This document shows positions 1-11,000 of a DNA stretch of 64,000 nt, one piece after another. The notes under the pieces were generated by a model, which did not search any database, was not told the origin of the DNA, and saw only the letters and a list, made by a program, of their open reading frames with translations. The position numbers and the translations under genes are program-made. The stretch comes from Proales similis (taxonomy: Eukaryota > Rotifera > Eurotatoria > Ploima > Proalidae): contig JAGVRJ010000006.1 of NCBI GenBank assembly GCA_019059635.1, forward strand, positions 62,001 to 126,000, in the 5' to 3' direction. Position 1 is the first letter of the stretch, and each line of letters begins with the position of its first letter.

Positions 1-279
1 CAATTTGAAATTCATGGTTTTTTGGTGATACCACAGACAAGAACACAAAAGCACAAATCAAATTAATTCTAATGATAAAATTTCTATAAAATTGGGCAAG
101 CTGATCCGACAAGGTTAATAAAAGCAGCATTGTAACGATACGATCTGGATTAACCTGCGACGATGAACCTGCGTAAAGCCCTTTTTTCAGGTTAAGGTAG
201 CATTGCAATTTTTGCTTATACGCGTTATCGAATGGCAAACGCATAGAGATTGAGTTTCAAATTTGCGATCTTTTAATAG

Positions 280-592
280 ATGTCTGGAAGAGCCAAGACG
301 GTTTTCGCTCTCTCTTGTTTGCTTTCGGCTGCCGTCATCTACAAGGTGCATCAGTATCAAAAAGACGAAAGAAACGTGAGTAAAATGAAAGAATCCTCTT
401 GAAATTTGATTTAGTATGTGACGCGCATCATTTCAATAGCGTGTTAGATTGGGAGTTCTGAAAGATCTGGAGCGTCGATACGGGTCAGATTCTGCCGAGA
501 AGGTATCCGAGAAGGACCAGCGCAAGGTTCAAAATCTACGCATGCTGCAGCAGCAGTCTGAACTGAGGAAAAAACTAGAGAGCGAAGAATAA
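280..592 (+). CDS. PET117: PET117-like cytochrome c oxidase assembly factor
   Basis: Two exons, 280-375 and 440-592, give 82 residues; the intron is 64 bp, GT-AG. The N-terminus begins MSGRAKTVFALSCLLSAAVIY, a single hydrophobic membrane-anchor segment (about residues 6-22), followed by a charged helical tail rich in E, K, Q and R (VLKDLERRYG, then LRMLQQQSELRKK). Length and layout match animal PET117 (about 81 residues), a mitochondrial inner-membrane protein that works with COX15 in heme A insertion during complex IV assembly (family knowledge). The gene was found by eye because both exons are short. Its TAA stop lies inside an AATAAA hexamer and only four bases precede the ATG of MLH1. The start is the first ATG of the open frame. 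Confidence 0.85.
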
Positions 593-593
593 A
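588..593 (+). terminator. AATAAA poly(A) signal overlapping the PET117 stop codon
   Basis: The hexamer AATAAA contains the TAA stop of PET117 (590-592). If used, cleavage would fall inside the first codons of MLH1, so the PET117 3' UTR would overlap the MLH1 coding region. Confidence 0.5.
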
Positions 594-596
594 ATC

Positions 597-2735
597 ATGA
601 GTAGCGCTCGAATCAGACCTTTAGATCCACAACTTGTCAATCGAATTGCGGCGGGAGAGATCATTCAGCGGCCTTTTAATGCTCTTAAAGAACTGATTGA
701 AAACTCGTTGGACGCAGGCGCTACAAGTATCAATATACAGGTTAAAGACGGGGGCCTTAAGTTACTTCAGATTCAAGACAATGGGTGTGGCATAGACAAG
801 GACGACTTGAAAATCATTTGCGAACGCTTCACCACGTCCAAACTTGAAGAATTCGACGACCTTAAATCCATAAACACGTTTGGCTTTCGAGGCGAAGCTC
901 TAGCCTCTATAAGCCATATATCCAGACTGACAATAATCACGCGTAAACCAGGAAGCCAGTGCGCTTTCAAAGCGATATATAATGAAGGCAAGTTAACCTC
1001 TCACGGGATAAAGCCATGCGCTTCAGCTTCCCATGGCACTCAAATAATAGTTGAAGATCTGTTCTATAATTCGACAGTGCGTCGAAATGCAATGAGAAAC
1101 GCCAGCGATGAGTTCTCAAAAATCTATGAGCTTGTATCCCGCTACGCCATTCACAACTATCACGTAAGCTTCTTCCTTAAAAAAGTTGGCGAAAGTGGGT
1201 CGGAGCTCAAGACCAAAGGCAGTTTTCAAGACAATAACTTGGGTAGATGTGAGGAAAATGAAACATTCCTTATCGAAAACATTGGCCAGGTATTTGGAGC
1301 TGAGCTGTCTAAACAACTCGAATCAATCAGTCAGCCAAACGATGATGTACTTAAATTTGAAATGAGAGCTTTTTCCAGCATGTGCAAGCCCAATCAACTC
1401 AAGCAAATGACATTGATTCTATTTATAAATGAACGTCTGGTCGACTGTCAGCCTTTGAAAAAAATGCTGCAAAATCTGTTTGCCACTTATGCTCCTAAAA
1501 ATACGAATCCTTTTATTTACATGAATTTAAGAATAGCACCATGTAATCTTGATGTAAATATTCATCCGACAAAACATGAGGTGCGATTCCTCTACCAAGA
1601 GGAGATCATTGCTCGTATTCAACAGTGCTTTGAGCAAAAGCTTGCCGCTTCAGCCACAGTTCGTTCATTTTATGTTCAAAACTTGACGCTAGACACGTTT
1701 TTGGAGAGCAGCAAAACGCCAGAAGATAATTGTGAGTCCTCTTCAAACGAAAAGAGCAAAAGTGATCGCGATCAACAGTCTCCGATCATTTACCCTTACC
1801 AGCTCAATCGAACCGATTCCAGAGAACGAAAGCTTGACTCATTTTTTCACCAGACCAGTCTCAACGAGTCAGTTCGTGCGTTCAAGCAAGGTTCACAACC
1901 AATTGATCCAAGCGAGGATCATGCCGAGTCTCAAATTTCTGACCAAGATTCTGTCTTGATAAACGCCAAGCACGAACGCAAGTTTAATTTCAAGAGTCTC
2001 AATCAACTTAAGGGCCAAGTAGAAGCCTCCAAAAGCAGCAAAGTTAGACAAATTCTATTGAATATGACTTTTGTCGGGTGCATTGACTGTGAGCTGGCCC
2101 TGGTGCAGTACCAGACCGGCTTGTTGATTGCCAACACACAACTCTTGAGCGAAGAGTTGTTTTACCAAATCGCTCTGTATAATTTTGGAAATCTGGGCTA
2201 TTTCAAAATCGAGCCACCGATGTCTGTAAAAGAGCTTGCCAAGATGGCACTTGACGATCCGATCACAGAATGGTCTCCTGAAGACGGCTGCAAGGAGAAA
2301 CTCGCTTATCGCTGTGCCAAGTTCTTACATTCAAAATCAGCGTTATTGGAAGACTACTTTTCGATGCGTTTCTCCAAAGATCAATCAAATGGCCAAGTAA
2401 TACTCGAAGCTCTGCCGATGCTTCTTGAAGACTACGAGCCGGATCTCGTGCATTTACCGATGTTTGTGATTCGATTAGCCACTGAGATTGAATGGAGCGA
2501 TGAGAAGGAATGTTTTCATGGAATTTGCAGAGAGCTGGCTTCATTCTATTCACTCAAAAACTCGGACGAAACTGACCAAGAAGCGAACGGCAACCCAAGC
2601 AAACGATGGCTTATAGAGCACGTTTTCTATCCGGCATTTAGAAGAATGCTCATTCCGTCTAAGCAAAATGAAGCAAGTTTATTTTTTAAAATCGTCGACT
2701 TGTCTAAACTCTATCGTGTGTTTGAAAGATGCTGA
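597..2735 (+). CDS. MLH1: DNA mismatch repair protein MLH1
   Basis: Single-exon gene of 712 residues (human MLH1 is 756). The N-terminal GHKL ATPase motifs are all present: ELIENSLDAGAT (motif I, catalytic Glu and Mg-binding Asn), DNGCGI (motif II), GFRGEAL (motif III), then the transducer domain with NIHPTKHEVRF. A low-complexity linker covers about residues 370-480. The C-terminal dimerisation domain ends in FERC, the conserved MLH1 terminus that completes the PMS2/MLH1 endonuclease site. Role: MutL-alpha subunit acting after MutS in nuclear mismatch repair (family knowledge). The start, ATG at 597, lies 4 bases after the PET117 stop; earlier motifs begin within 10 residues of it, so no upstream exon is needed. 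Intronless state is unusual here. A candidate AATAAA lies at 2797-2802. Confidence 0.97.
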   Translation: MSSARIRPLDPQLVNRIAAGEIIQRPFNALKELIENSLDAGATSINIQVKDGGLKLLQIQDNGCGIDKDDLKIICERFTTSKLEEFDDLKSINTFGFRGEALASISHISRLTIITRKPGSQCAFKAIYNEGKLTSHGIKPCASASHGTQIIVEDLFYNSTVRRNAMRNASDEFSKIYELVSRYAIHNYHVSFFLKKVGESGSELKTKGSFQDNNLGRCEENETFLIENIGQVFGAELSKQLESISQPNDDVLKFEMRAFSSMCKPNQLKQMTLILFINERLVDCQPLKKMLQNLFATYAPKNTNPFIYMNLRIAPCNLDVNIHPTKHEVRFLYQEEIIARIQQCFEQKLAASATVRSFYVQNLTLDTFLESSKTPEDNCESSSNEKSKSDRDQQSPIIYPYQLNRTDSRERKLDSFFHQTSLNESVRAFKQGSQPIDPSEDHAESQISDQDSVLINAKHERKFNFKSLNQLKGQVEASKSSKVRQILLNMTFVGCIDCELALVQYQTGLLIANTQLLSEELFYQIALYNFGNLGYFKIEPPMSVKELAKMALDDPITEWSPEDGCKEKLAYRCAKFLHSKSALLEDYFSMRFSKDQSNGQVILEALPMLLEDYEPDLVHLPMFVIRLATEIEWSDEKECFHGICRELASFYSLKNSDETDQEANGNPSKRWLIEHVFYPAFRRMLIPSKQNEASLFFKIVDLSKLYRVFERC

Positions 2736-2880
2736 AAGATGCCAAAAGTCAAATTTTCCTCAAAATCCATCCCAATCCATCTAAGAAAGTCTAATTAATA
2801 AAACGAGAATTTAGATATTTTTTAATTTAAGAAATTAGCTGAGCAAATTTTTGTTGCTTTAGAACTTTATTCATGCTGAA

Positions 2881-2886
2881 TTTATT
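2881..2886 (-). terminator. AATAAA poly(A) signal overlapping the carbonic anhydrase stop codon
   Basis: On the minus strand the TAA stop (2888-2886) runs directly into ATAAA, making AATAAA from the last base of the stop. This implies a 3' UTR of only about 20-30 bases. Confidence 0.5.
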
Positions 2887-3939
2887 TACTGGTTTGCGGA
2901 TGCTATGAGTTTGTCATAACTCGAGTCGTCCAAAATTACAAATCTTTTTTCTTCCGGACAGAATACATGCACATCACCGTTGTAGATGTCGAGCCACATT
3001 GCATACGCGTTCATACGGCCTTGCTCCATAGCATCTCTCACTGGCTCAAAGTTTTTCAGGTTTTCGAGTTGAACCAAAGTGTTCACCTGAATTAATGACG
3101 TGGAGATTTATTTTTCACAATTTCAATCCAATTAGCCACTTACCAGGGAAAATTTGTCATGAGCTTTGAACCTGTTTTCTGGATCGATGTATGCTTCAAA
3201 TTTCTGGCGACCGTTTACTAGATGTAGATAATGTTCAAGTCACAATAACAACGGATTGATGAGAGGCTTGGTCTACTTTGGAAAGAAACCGGCTTTTGAA
3301 AATTGCTCTTTTCAAGTTCTGTAAACTTTTGAATGGTTGGGCCAGCATTTGCCATCAGCCAACCCTTGAGCATGCCTGGTTTGTCTCCAGGACCTTTATT
3401 TCGATTTTCATGAACCAAGTTCATAGCCTTAAAAATCGTCAGAATTGCTCGTTAAGTCCAACTTTCACATTTACTTTGCAATCAGAATGTCCACATAGAA
3501 TCACTGAATCGATCTGACTATTCTGGCAAGCCAATTCAAGAGCTGCCTGCTCGGGCCTGGCAATTTTTTGACTGAGCTTGTTATAGTTGGGAAAAAGATT
3601 GCCTTTGAGCATTCTGCATGAGCGAGGAGTGGGCACTCTTAGGTAGCTTTTTTAAACAACTTACCTGGTGAACGACAAACAAGGGTCTCGCCTGGATTGG
3701 CTTGTGTCACTCGAGCAACCACAAGACGGCTATCGACACAGGTGACCATCACACTCTTGGGCTAATAAAACACGGCTACATGATGAACCTGTTTGAAATG
3801 GAGCAAAACATTGATTTAAGCTGACCTTGGGGTTCTCGGCTGCTCTTTCGAATTTCCTTACAAGTTCATGGCTCATACCGAAACGGTAACGCATGAAGCT
3901 GTTGAGAATGCTTTGAACGCCCGAACAGTTCAGTTTCAT
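2886..3939 (-). CDS. Beta-class carbonic anhydrase
   Basis: Six exons: 3939-3826, 3761-3665, 3602-3475, 3427-3277, 3217-3144, 3086-2886; 254 residues. The beta-CA zinc site is complete: Cys46-x-Asp48-x-Arg50 in CVDSR (Cys ligand plus the Asp-Arg dyad) and His109/Cys112 in CGHSDC. The N-terminal MRYRFG signature and the C-terminal MWLDIYNGDV segment match metazoan mitochondrial-type beta-CAs. Reaction: CO2 hydration to bicarbonate. Beta-CAs occur in many invertebrates but not vertebrates (family knowledge), useful for placing the organism. The usual RNAGN loop reads RSPGN here. Introns are 57-64 bp. The gene is convergent with MLH1 (150 bases between stops) and divergent from the next gene, with which it may share a promoter. 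Confidence 0.93.
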
Positions 3940-4322
3940 TTTGAGTTATTCCAATCGAATTGAATCAATTTCTAAGTAAATGAAAAGAAATCATCGACAA
4001 TTTAATGGTTTAACTTCACATGAACGTTGGAATCAAACCCCACGTGAATTATGCACGCTTGTGTAAGGGCGGGACACATTCATGTTGCATAACAGCCACA
4101 ACCCGAAATATTTGCATTGAATTATAAATTTGGTGAAAAAAGAAAAAGAGCTGCAGTGCGAAAGTTTAGCTAAGCCATTTCTGAAGAGCATAAGTTGCCT
4201 TCCATGCGTATTGTAAGCTCGTTGGCACATCTGTGGCCCAAAATAGCCCATTTTGATCTGAAATAAAATGAAACTAAATAAAAAAGATTCTTGCTTTAAA
4301 TCTAAAAAGATTGCTTGCTTGA
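3940..4322. other. Divergent intergenic region (carbonic anhydrase / tail-anchored protein)
   Basis: 383 bases separate the two divergent start codons; probably a shared bidirectional promoter. No TATA element or other motif stands out. A 72-codon minus-strand frame at 4033-4251 looks like chance. Confidence 0.4.
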
Positions 4323-4890
4323 ATGTATTCTCCAGAAGTTGAACACAGAATCAAGAGCGATGATGAAATTCATGAGGCCATCTATCTTGTTAAGAACCTG
4401 CGTTTAAAATGGATCTCCTTTTCACCCTCACTCAGTTGTATTGAAACGAGAACTAAAGAGGGGAATGTTTCGTGCAAACTTGAGTTGGACAGAATATTTC
4501 ACCAACTGCGAGATAATCAGTGAGTGTTCAGAATATTAGCAGTGTTTCTCACTAGTTAAGTGAAAAATAATTCGCTTCCGAAAAAGGAATTCTGAACGAA
4601 AGAATTTGACGCTGACCTGCATCCAAAAGGGCGATTCGTTAGCCATCAAAAACCAAAATAATCTCGAGTTTTTTCGCCAAGATTCAGCCAGCGTTTTTGA
4701 TGAAATGAAAGAGCGCGATCACCTGAACATGTTGGCAAGCAAGCGTATTTGGCATTGTCCTTGGCGTTCAGTTCTAAACAATCAACGAAACAAGATGGCT
4801 CTGCATGAACATGAACGAATGATTTTCTGCGCTCTGCTCACGTTAGCATTCAATTTAGTTTATTTGATTTTTTTTATTTTTCTTAAATAA
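4323..4890 (+). CDS. Uncharacterised tail-anchored membrane protein
   Basis: Two exons, 4323-4519 and 4587-4890, joined across a 67-bp intron give 166 residues. I do not recognise the family. The body is hydrophilic and helix-prone (DDEIHEAIYLVKNLRL, LELDRIFHQLRDNQ); the last 22 or so residues (CALLTLAFNLVYLIFFIFLK) form one hydrophobic segment ending in a lysine, with no N-terminal signal peptide. That layout is typical of tail-anchored proteins such as SNAREs or small ER/outer-mitochondrial membrane adaptors, but no SNARE heptad pattern is convincing. The second exon is in phase only with the acceptor at 4586. The stop lies inside an AATAAA. It converges on the SCO-spondin gene with 151 bases between stops. 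Confidence 0.7.
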
Positions 4891-4891
4891 A
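4886..4891 (+). terminator. AATAAA poly(A) signal containing a stop codon
   Basis: The TAA stop of the tail-anchored protein gene (4888-4890) is inside the hexamer, as in PET117. Confidence 0.5.
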
Positions 4892-5041
4892 ATTTAGCCG
4901 TGAGGCTTATTCAGACAGAATTCGAATCGATGGGGTCTCAAAAGTTTGATAGCTGAATGTTTATTTTAGCAAATAAGTCTAGTCAAGTCGTAGGCCATAA
5001 GTTTGAGTCTGTTTGGATAGATGATACTTGTTTATCTGAAC

Positions 5042-8000
5042 CTATCGATTCATGTCACCCTGGCAAACGTTGCACTTGCAGCTCGCAAGTCGCACATAGT
5101 CGACCATCACCGGGTTAATTAGATCACCGTTGCATATCATTTCGACCTTCTCTATGTATGTTTTGTCAGCCGAACAGCATTTACATCCGCTCTCTCGACT
5201 GGAGTAGTTTTTCAAACGGAAATAGTTTGAATCGTGGCTAAAACAGTGACCACTGCACTTTTCCCGAGGAAGCAGAGTCTTAGAAATACATCCTGCAGCA
5301 ATTAAGTATTGCGGATTCAGTAGTTGCACTTGACACTCTTCTGTGACTTCTAGCAAAGCAAAAGGTTAACGAGCATTCTTGATTTATATTCGCAAAGCTA
5401 ATGGTCAAGCTTTTACTTTTTGTCTTGTTGCAGAATCCGCAGCAATGCCCACTTGGTGCTTCTTGCCAAACATAGTCAAACAGAGGATCAAATTGTTGTT
5501 CGCACTGCTCCCGGGTTGAGGAGCATATTGTTTGGCAAATTATTTCACCAAACAGACATTGGCATGTTTGACATGGCTGATTTGGATGATCAAAACTGCT
5601 GCCCTCCTTGATTTTTTGAATTATTTCACGAATGGCCTAGAACTTATTGAAACAAATTAGGGGAAATATGTACCTCATAAGGAACATTTCGAAAAACGCA
5701 GTTGCATTCATCACACTCTTTCGATTCCTCTTGGATCGCAGTGTCACAGTCCGGACCTTCATATCTTCTGAATCGTTTTCGAGTCCCGTTACAATGCGGA
5801 ACACACTCAGTCCATTCGCTCCATTCGGTAAGAGTGCATTTGTGGCAGCTTTTATCCTGACACTCAAGGCATCCACTCTTACATACACTTAATATGACAA
5901 AATTATTCAGCCACCAGATATTTCGCTTTACTCCAATTAGTTACCAAGTTTCGCATTCTTGTTCGTAAATTTGACCAGGAAGAAGCTCAGTGCCGTCAAC
6001 TTGGCACAAGCACTGGCTAATAGGTACACATTTCCTGTCGCCGTTTTCGACAGTCCCGTTCGGACATGCACATCCTCTAACACAAGTCTCAGGCTGATGG
6101 CAATCACTGTTGCAATTCAAAGCTGAACAATGCTGCCCACAGGCGTTACTGCAATCGGTCATCACCTTTCCATTCAAGCATTCATGCTCTAAAAAAAGAA
6201 AATTGATGAAAAGAAAAACCAGATTTAAACCAGAAATGGATGCTTAACAGCTTACCACAAGGGGAAACATTGCAGACTTGTGTTTCGATTGATTTGCCCA
6301 AGCAAGTGCGACCTCCACAAGACGGTTCACTGCACGTTCTAGTTCTACTGCGTATTCCGCCATTGCATTGAGCCGAACAGTCTGACCACTCTGCCCAAGC
6401 AGACCATGAGCCGTCGATCGGGCAGCAATCTTGGTTGCATAGTTGGCTCTCGGACAAGGGCTCAGAACAGTGTCCGATGCCGGTGAGAATGGTTCTGTTT
6501 CTAACAGAAATGCCGCCATTACAATCTTCAGAACAAGCACTCCAGTCGCTCCATTCACTCAGTCGACACGGACATGGAAGCTGGCAAAGTCGACTTTCCG
6601 ATCTGGGACCTGCACAGGCTAACCGAGATGATGAGGGTGTCTGAAGATGTCGCGTTCGAGTTTGGACTCCGAATTCGCCGCAAGGTGCATCACATTCTGT
6701 CCATTGTGACCATCCTGTGAAAGTGCATGTGCCTAAAATAGATCGAAATGAAATGATTGTTTGCCAGATTGTCTTGAGAAATCTCACGGTTGCAGTCAAG
6801 TTGCTTGGCGTGTAGACCGTCAGAATCGCATATAAGCTCAAGGCATTGTCCAACAACTATTGAGGTGTTGGCTGCTATTGCATCGTCAATCGTGACAATT
6901 GTACCATTCGAATCACCGGTTCCATTTTTAATCCACCCGACATTGAGATTCACAGGCGGTAGAGTGCCAACCAAGTTAACGTAAGCCTGTAGAGTGAGCG
7001 TACAATAGCAAGATTTTACAGAGGCACACGGCTCTTGCTCTTCCAATTTGGGAGGACACAGTCCATTCGAAATGCGATGTCGAGAACGAACACGTGACTG
7101 CCTTTGCATCGCACATTCAATCGAACATATAGACCACTGGGACCATGCAGAATATTCACATGGAGCGGTGGGGGCAGTGGTCTGCAGGATGTCACATGAG
7201 TTAACAAGTAGCCGAACGTTTCTGGGCGCCTTATTATCGGTGGTCGAAATGATCTCAATAAACAACGAAGCCACATCTTCAAAAGGATCAGTTGGTCGGA
7301 AAGAATATTCGCCATCGTGTTCCATCAATTCTACCAGCCTTCCTCTTTGGTCATATAAAGACACTTTAAATAAGCCCAGGTTTGTATTAGTGCCGAATAG
7401 TCCAACTGAGGTTATGGAGACAGTCAGCGGCAGAGTCAAGTTAAGACGTGACGGCAATTGAGAGAAATTCGCGCCAGAAAAGAGTTGACCTTGGAAAATA
7501 GTCGAAGAATGCATAAGTTGCATGATGTTTAAAATCGAATGATCTCGACATGTCGGGCTCAAAGTAATCACACTCGTGCTAACTTCACTTGATATTTCAC
7601 TCGGACTTGTTTGGGGTAGATCATCTAAATGTAAAGTATTCATTTTTATTTTGATATGATCAAGTTGGCTTTTGGTTAGGTTTACCATCACAAATGAATA
7701 TTTTCATTTTGGCATTTACTTGTGCTTGACGGAAAAACTTTCTCAAGATTCGAACTCTCAATCGTATGATTGACTCGCTTGAAACATCCGAGAAGAAAAC
7801 TAACGGTTCTGAATTGCCCGATACCTGATTTCAGATAAAACAAAAATAAACTTTAAAAACAAAAGCGCACTTATCATGCTTAACTTCAACTTTACCGTTT
7901 TTGTATCCATTGAATCGCTTTTGTGCCAAAGAATTAGTCTAAACTGTCGAATATTGCTTCCCGGAAGGATTTCAATTCGAATGAGCTTTACGGGCTTTTC

Positions 8001-11000
8001 GAATTGTAAACTCAAGAAATCTGAAGCGTTTGTTGAATTCCAGCTAATGATTCCTTCAAGTTGATTAGAAACGACGAGCTCTTCTTTCTGAGCGTTGGTC
8101 ATTCTGGCAATGAATTGTGGCATTGTTGCCAAATTTATCTCATTATTGCAGAATTTGAACGGAGTGGTAACCGCTAGTCCTACAGAAAAGTCAACATGTA
8201 AATCGAGATTTACTCAGTGAATTTGTGGGTTTACCGATTCCACAGCCAAGTAACTCAAACTGCACCAATGCTTTGGAAGGCTCCTCTAAATAAAGAAAGT
8301 CAACAACTACTTGAGTAACGTTCTCAATCGGTTCAAACAGCGTTTGAGTAATTTCTTCAAGGTCTTGGAAGCGACGCTCAAAGATCTAGACCGAAGCGAA
8401 ATAAAGAAATCAATATTTGAATAAAATTGTGAACATCAATGAATTTACTTTTTTATCGACCAGTTCAAAATCTGCCTTGCCTTCTGCCAAGTACCAGACC
8501 TTGAAAAAATTAACTCGCCCTTTCATCAATATGCCACTTAAAGCGATTGGGCCTTAAACACATATGTATATGAAATATGGGATTAAAAAGATTTTAAATC
8601 AGCCAACTAACCGTCAAAAACCACTTTGGCTCCAGGTACGTGATCTTGGTGTAGGGGCTGCCATAACTTAGGCGAGCCCAGTCTTATATCCTCAATAGAG
8701 AATTTCCGTGATGAGAGAAAAATTTGATTTGGCCGAATCCTACCACCAGTTTCAACGCCAATCTTTGTTAAACATTCTGTTGAGTGAAGAGGAAAGTGAG
8801 GTAAGGAAAAAGTGAAATTGAAATAATTAAATCAAACCTGGCTGTAGGGTAGAAATAGAAGACTGTATGGTGGTCCAGGTTCCGGGAGTAGCCGAAGGCT
8901 TAGTAGTCCTACTTGTTGAAGTCTCTATAGTCGCAGTGGTCGTAATCTGTGATGTCGTCCAAGTTGAAGTGCTTGTTGCCGTGATAGTCGTAGGCTCTAG
9001 GGTTGTGGTAGTCGTGGGCTCTGTGGTTGTGGTAGTCGTGGGCTCTGTGGTTGTGGTAGTAGAAGGCTCTGTGGTCGTTGTAGTCGTAGGCTCTGGGGTT
9101 GTGGTAGTAGAAGGCTCTGGGGTTGTGGTAGTAGAAGGCTCTGTGGTCGTTGTAGTCGAAGGCTCTGGGGTCGTGGTAGTCGTAGGCTCTGGGGTTGTGG
9201 TAGTCGAAGGCTCTGTGGTCGTTGTAGTCGAAGGCTCTGGGGTCGTGGTAGTCGAAGGCTCTGGGGTCGTGGTAGTCGAAGGCTCTGGGGTTGTGGTAGT
9301 CGAAGGCTCTGTGGTCGTTGTAGTCGAAGGCTCTGGGGTCGTGGTAGTCGAAGGCTCTGTGGTCGTTGTAGTCGAAGGCTCTGGGGTTGTGGTAGTCGTA
9401 GGCTCTGTGGTCGTTGTAGTCGTGGGCTCTGGGGTTGTGGTAGTCGAAGGCTCTGGGGTCGTGGTAGTCGAAGGCTCTGTGGTCGTTGTAGTCGAAGGCT
9501 CTGGGGTCGTGGTAGTCGAAGGCTCTGTGGTCGTTGTAGTCGAAGGCTCTGGGGTCGTGGTAGTCGAAGGCTCTGGGGTTGTGGTAGTCGAAGGCTCTGT
9601 GGTCGTTGTAGTCGAAGGCTCTGGGGTTGTGGTAGTCGTAGGCTCTGAAGTTGTGGTAGTAGAAGGCTCTGGGGTTGTGGTAGTAGAAGGCTCTGTGGTC
9701 GTTGTAGTCGTAGGCTCTGTGGTCGTTGTAGTCGTGGGCTCTGGGGTTGTGGTAGTAGAAGGCTCTGTGGTCGTTGTAGTCGTAGGCTCTGTGGTCGTTG
9801 TAGTCGTAGGCTCTGTGGTCGTTGTAGTCGTGGGCTCTGGGGTTGTGGTAGTAGAAGGCTCTGTAGTCTTTGTGGTCAAATCCTCCGTACTGCTAAAATA
9901 TTCATTTGAGATGCAAATTATTATTTCTGGTTCAAAGAGATCAATCAAATCAGTCAAGTTGTTAAATATTGTAAGATTCAGTTCTTTTACTGTTGAGCGG
10001 CTCTCTGACTCATAGTCTATTCCGTTTAGACTTTCCGTCATCGTAGTCTCTATTCTTAATCCAGTTTGATCGTTTAAATCAACTTCTAATCGATGAGTCA
10101 ACTTGAATCTCAGGGTTACCAAGGAAATATTTCTCGTTAATGAAACGGATATTTTTGTCCATGACTTTGGCGAGATAAGCAGTCCTTCTTCGAAATTTGT
10201 TATTCGCTCAACAATTCCGGCTGGAGTTAGCAGCTTGATATTCGCAATATATTCACTCGGTAGTTTGTCTATAACTAGAAGGTTCTCTTCTTTGCATGGT
10301 TCTCCATACGAGTTTGTAGATGATTGAATCACTGCTGTTGTTCCATAGGTAGACCTTGTTTGTTCTTGAGTGTGAGTTGTTGAAGATTCGTATGATACAG
10401 ACGATGGCGAACAAAATGTTTCATCTTCGTTCGTGTCGCAATCATATAATCCGTCGCATACCTGGGCACTGTTTATGCAGCGCCCATTATTGCAAGTGTA
10501 TTCGTTGTGAGCACAGCCGCAGTTTTGCTCATCTGACCCGTCCGAACAGTCCACTATCGAGTCACAGACTCTTTCGATGCCGATGCATTCACAAGAGCTT
10601 TGGCAAGTGAACCTGTCAGCGCAAGTGCACTCACAGTTTTGTTCGTCACTTGCATCGCCGCAGTCATCGTGCCCGTCACACCTCTTGCTTATGGGCATGC
10701 ACTCCAAGTCTGGGGTAGTGCATTTGAATTCTCGAATGCCATCTTCGCATAAACTTGTTCCATTGCAGCCTCTCTCATCTGAATCGTCCAGATTACCGCA
10801 GTCAGCGCTTCCATCACATCTGTAGATTTCAGGGATGCAATGCCCGTCAAGGCACGTGAATCCGTCACAAGGTGCTTGTTCACAGCCAAGCTCATCACTT
10901 CCGTCTCGGCAGTTTGGCAGGCCATCACAAACATAATCTGATTTGATACATTGGCCGTTGTCGCAAACAAATGTTTGATTGGTCATGTCGCATTTGCAAT

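Noticed and set aside
4033-4251. 72-codon minus-strand frame in the divergent promoter region
   Set aside because: No recognisable family, no splice partners, and it sits between two divergent genes where a promoter is expected.
8993-9868. Regular tandem repeat that could be taken for a CRISPR or satellite array
   Set aside because: There are no unique spacers; units are contiguous, in frame and inside a coding exon of a eukaryotic gene.
8867-10015. 382-codon plus-strand frame of Val/Gly/Ser repeats
   Set aside because: It is the reverse complement of the Thr-rich 24-bp repeat in the SCO-spondin exon; no splice context, no start context and no other similarity.
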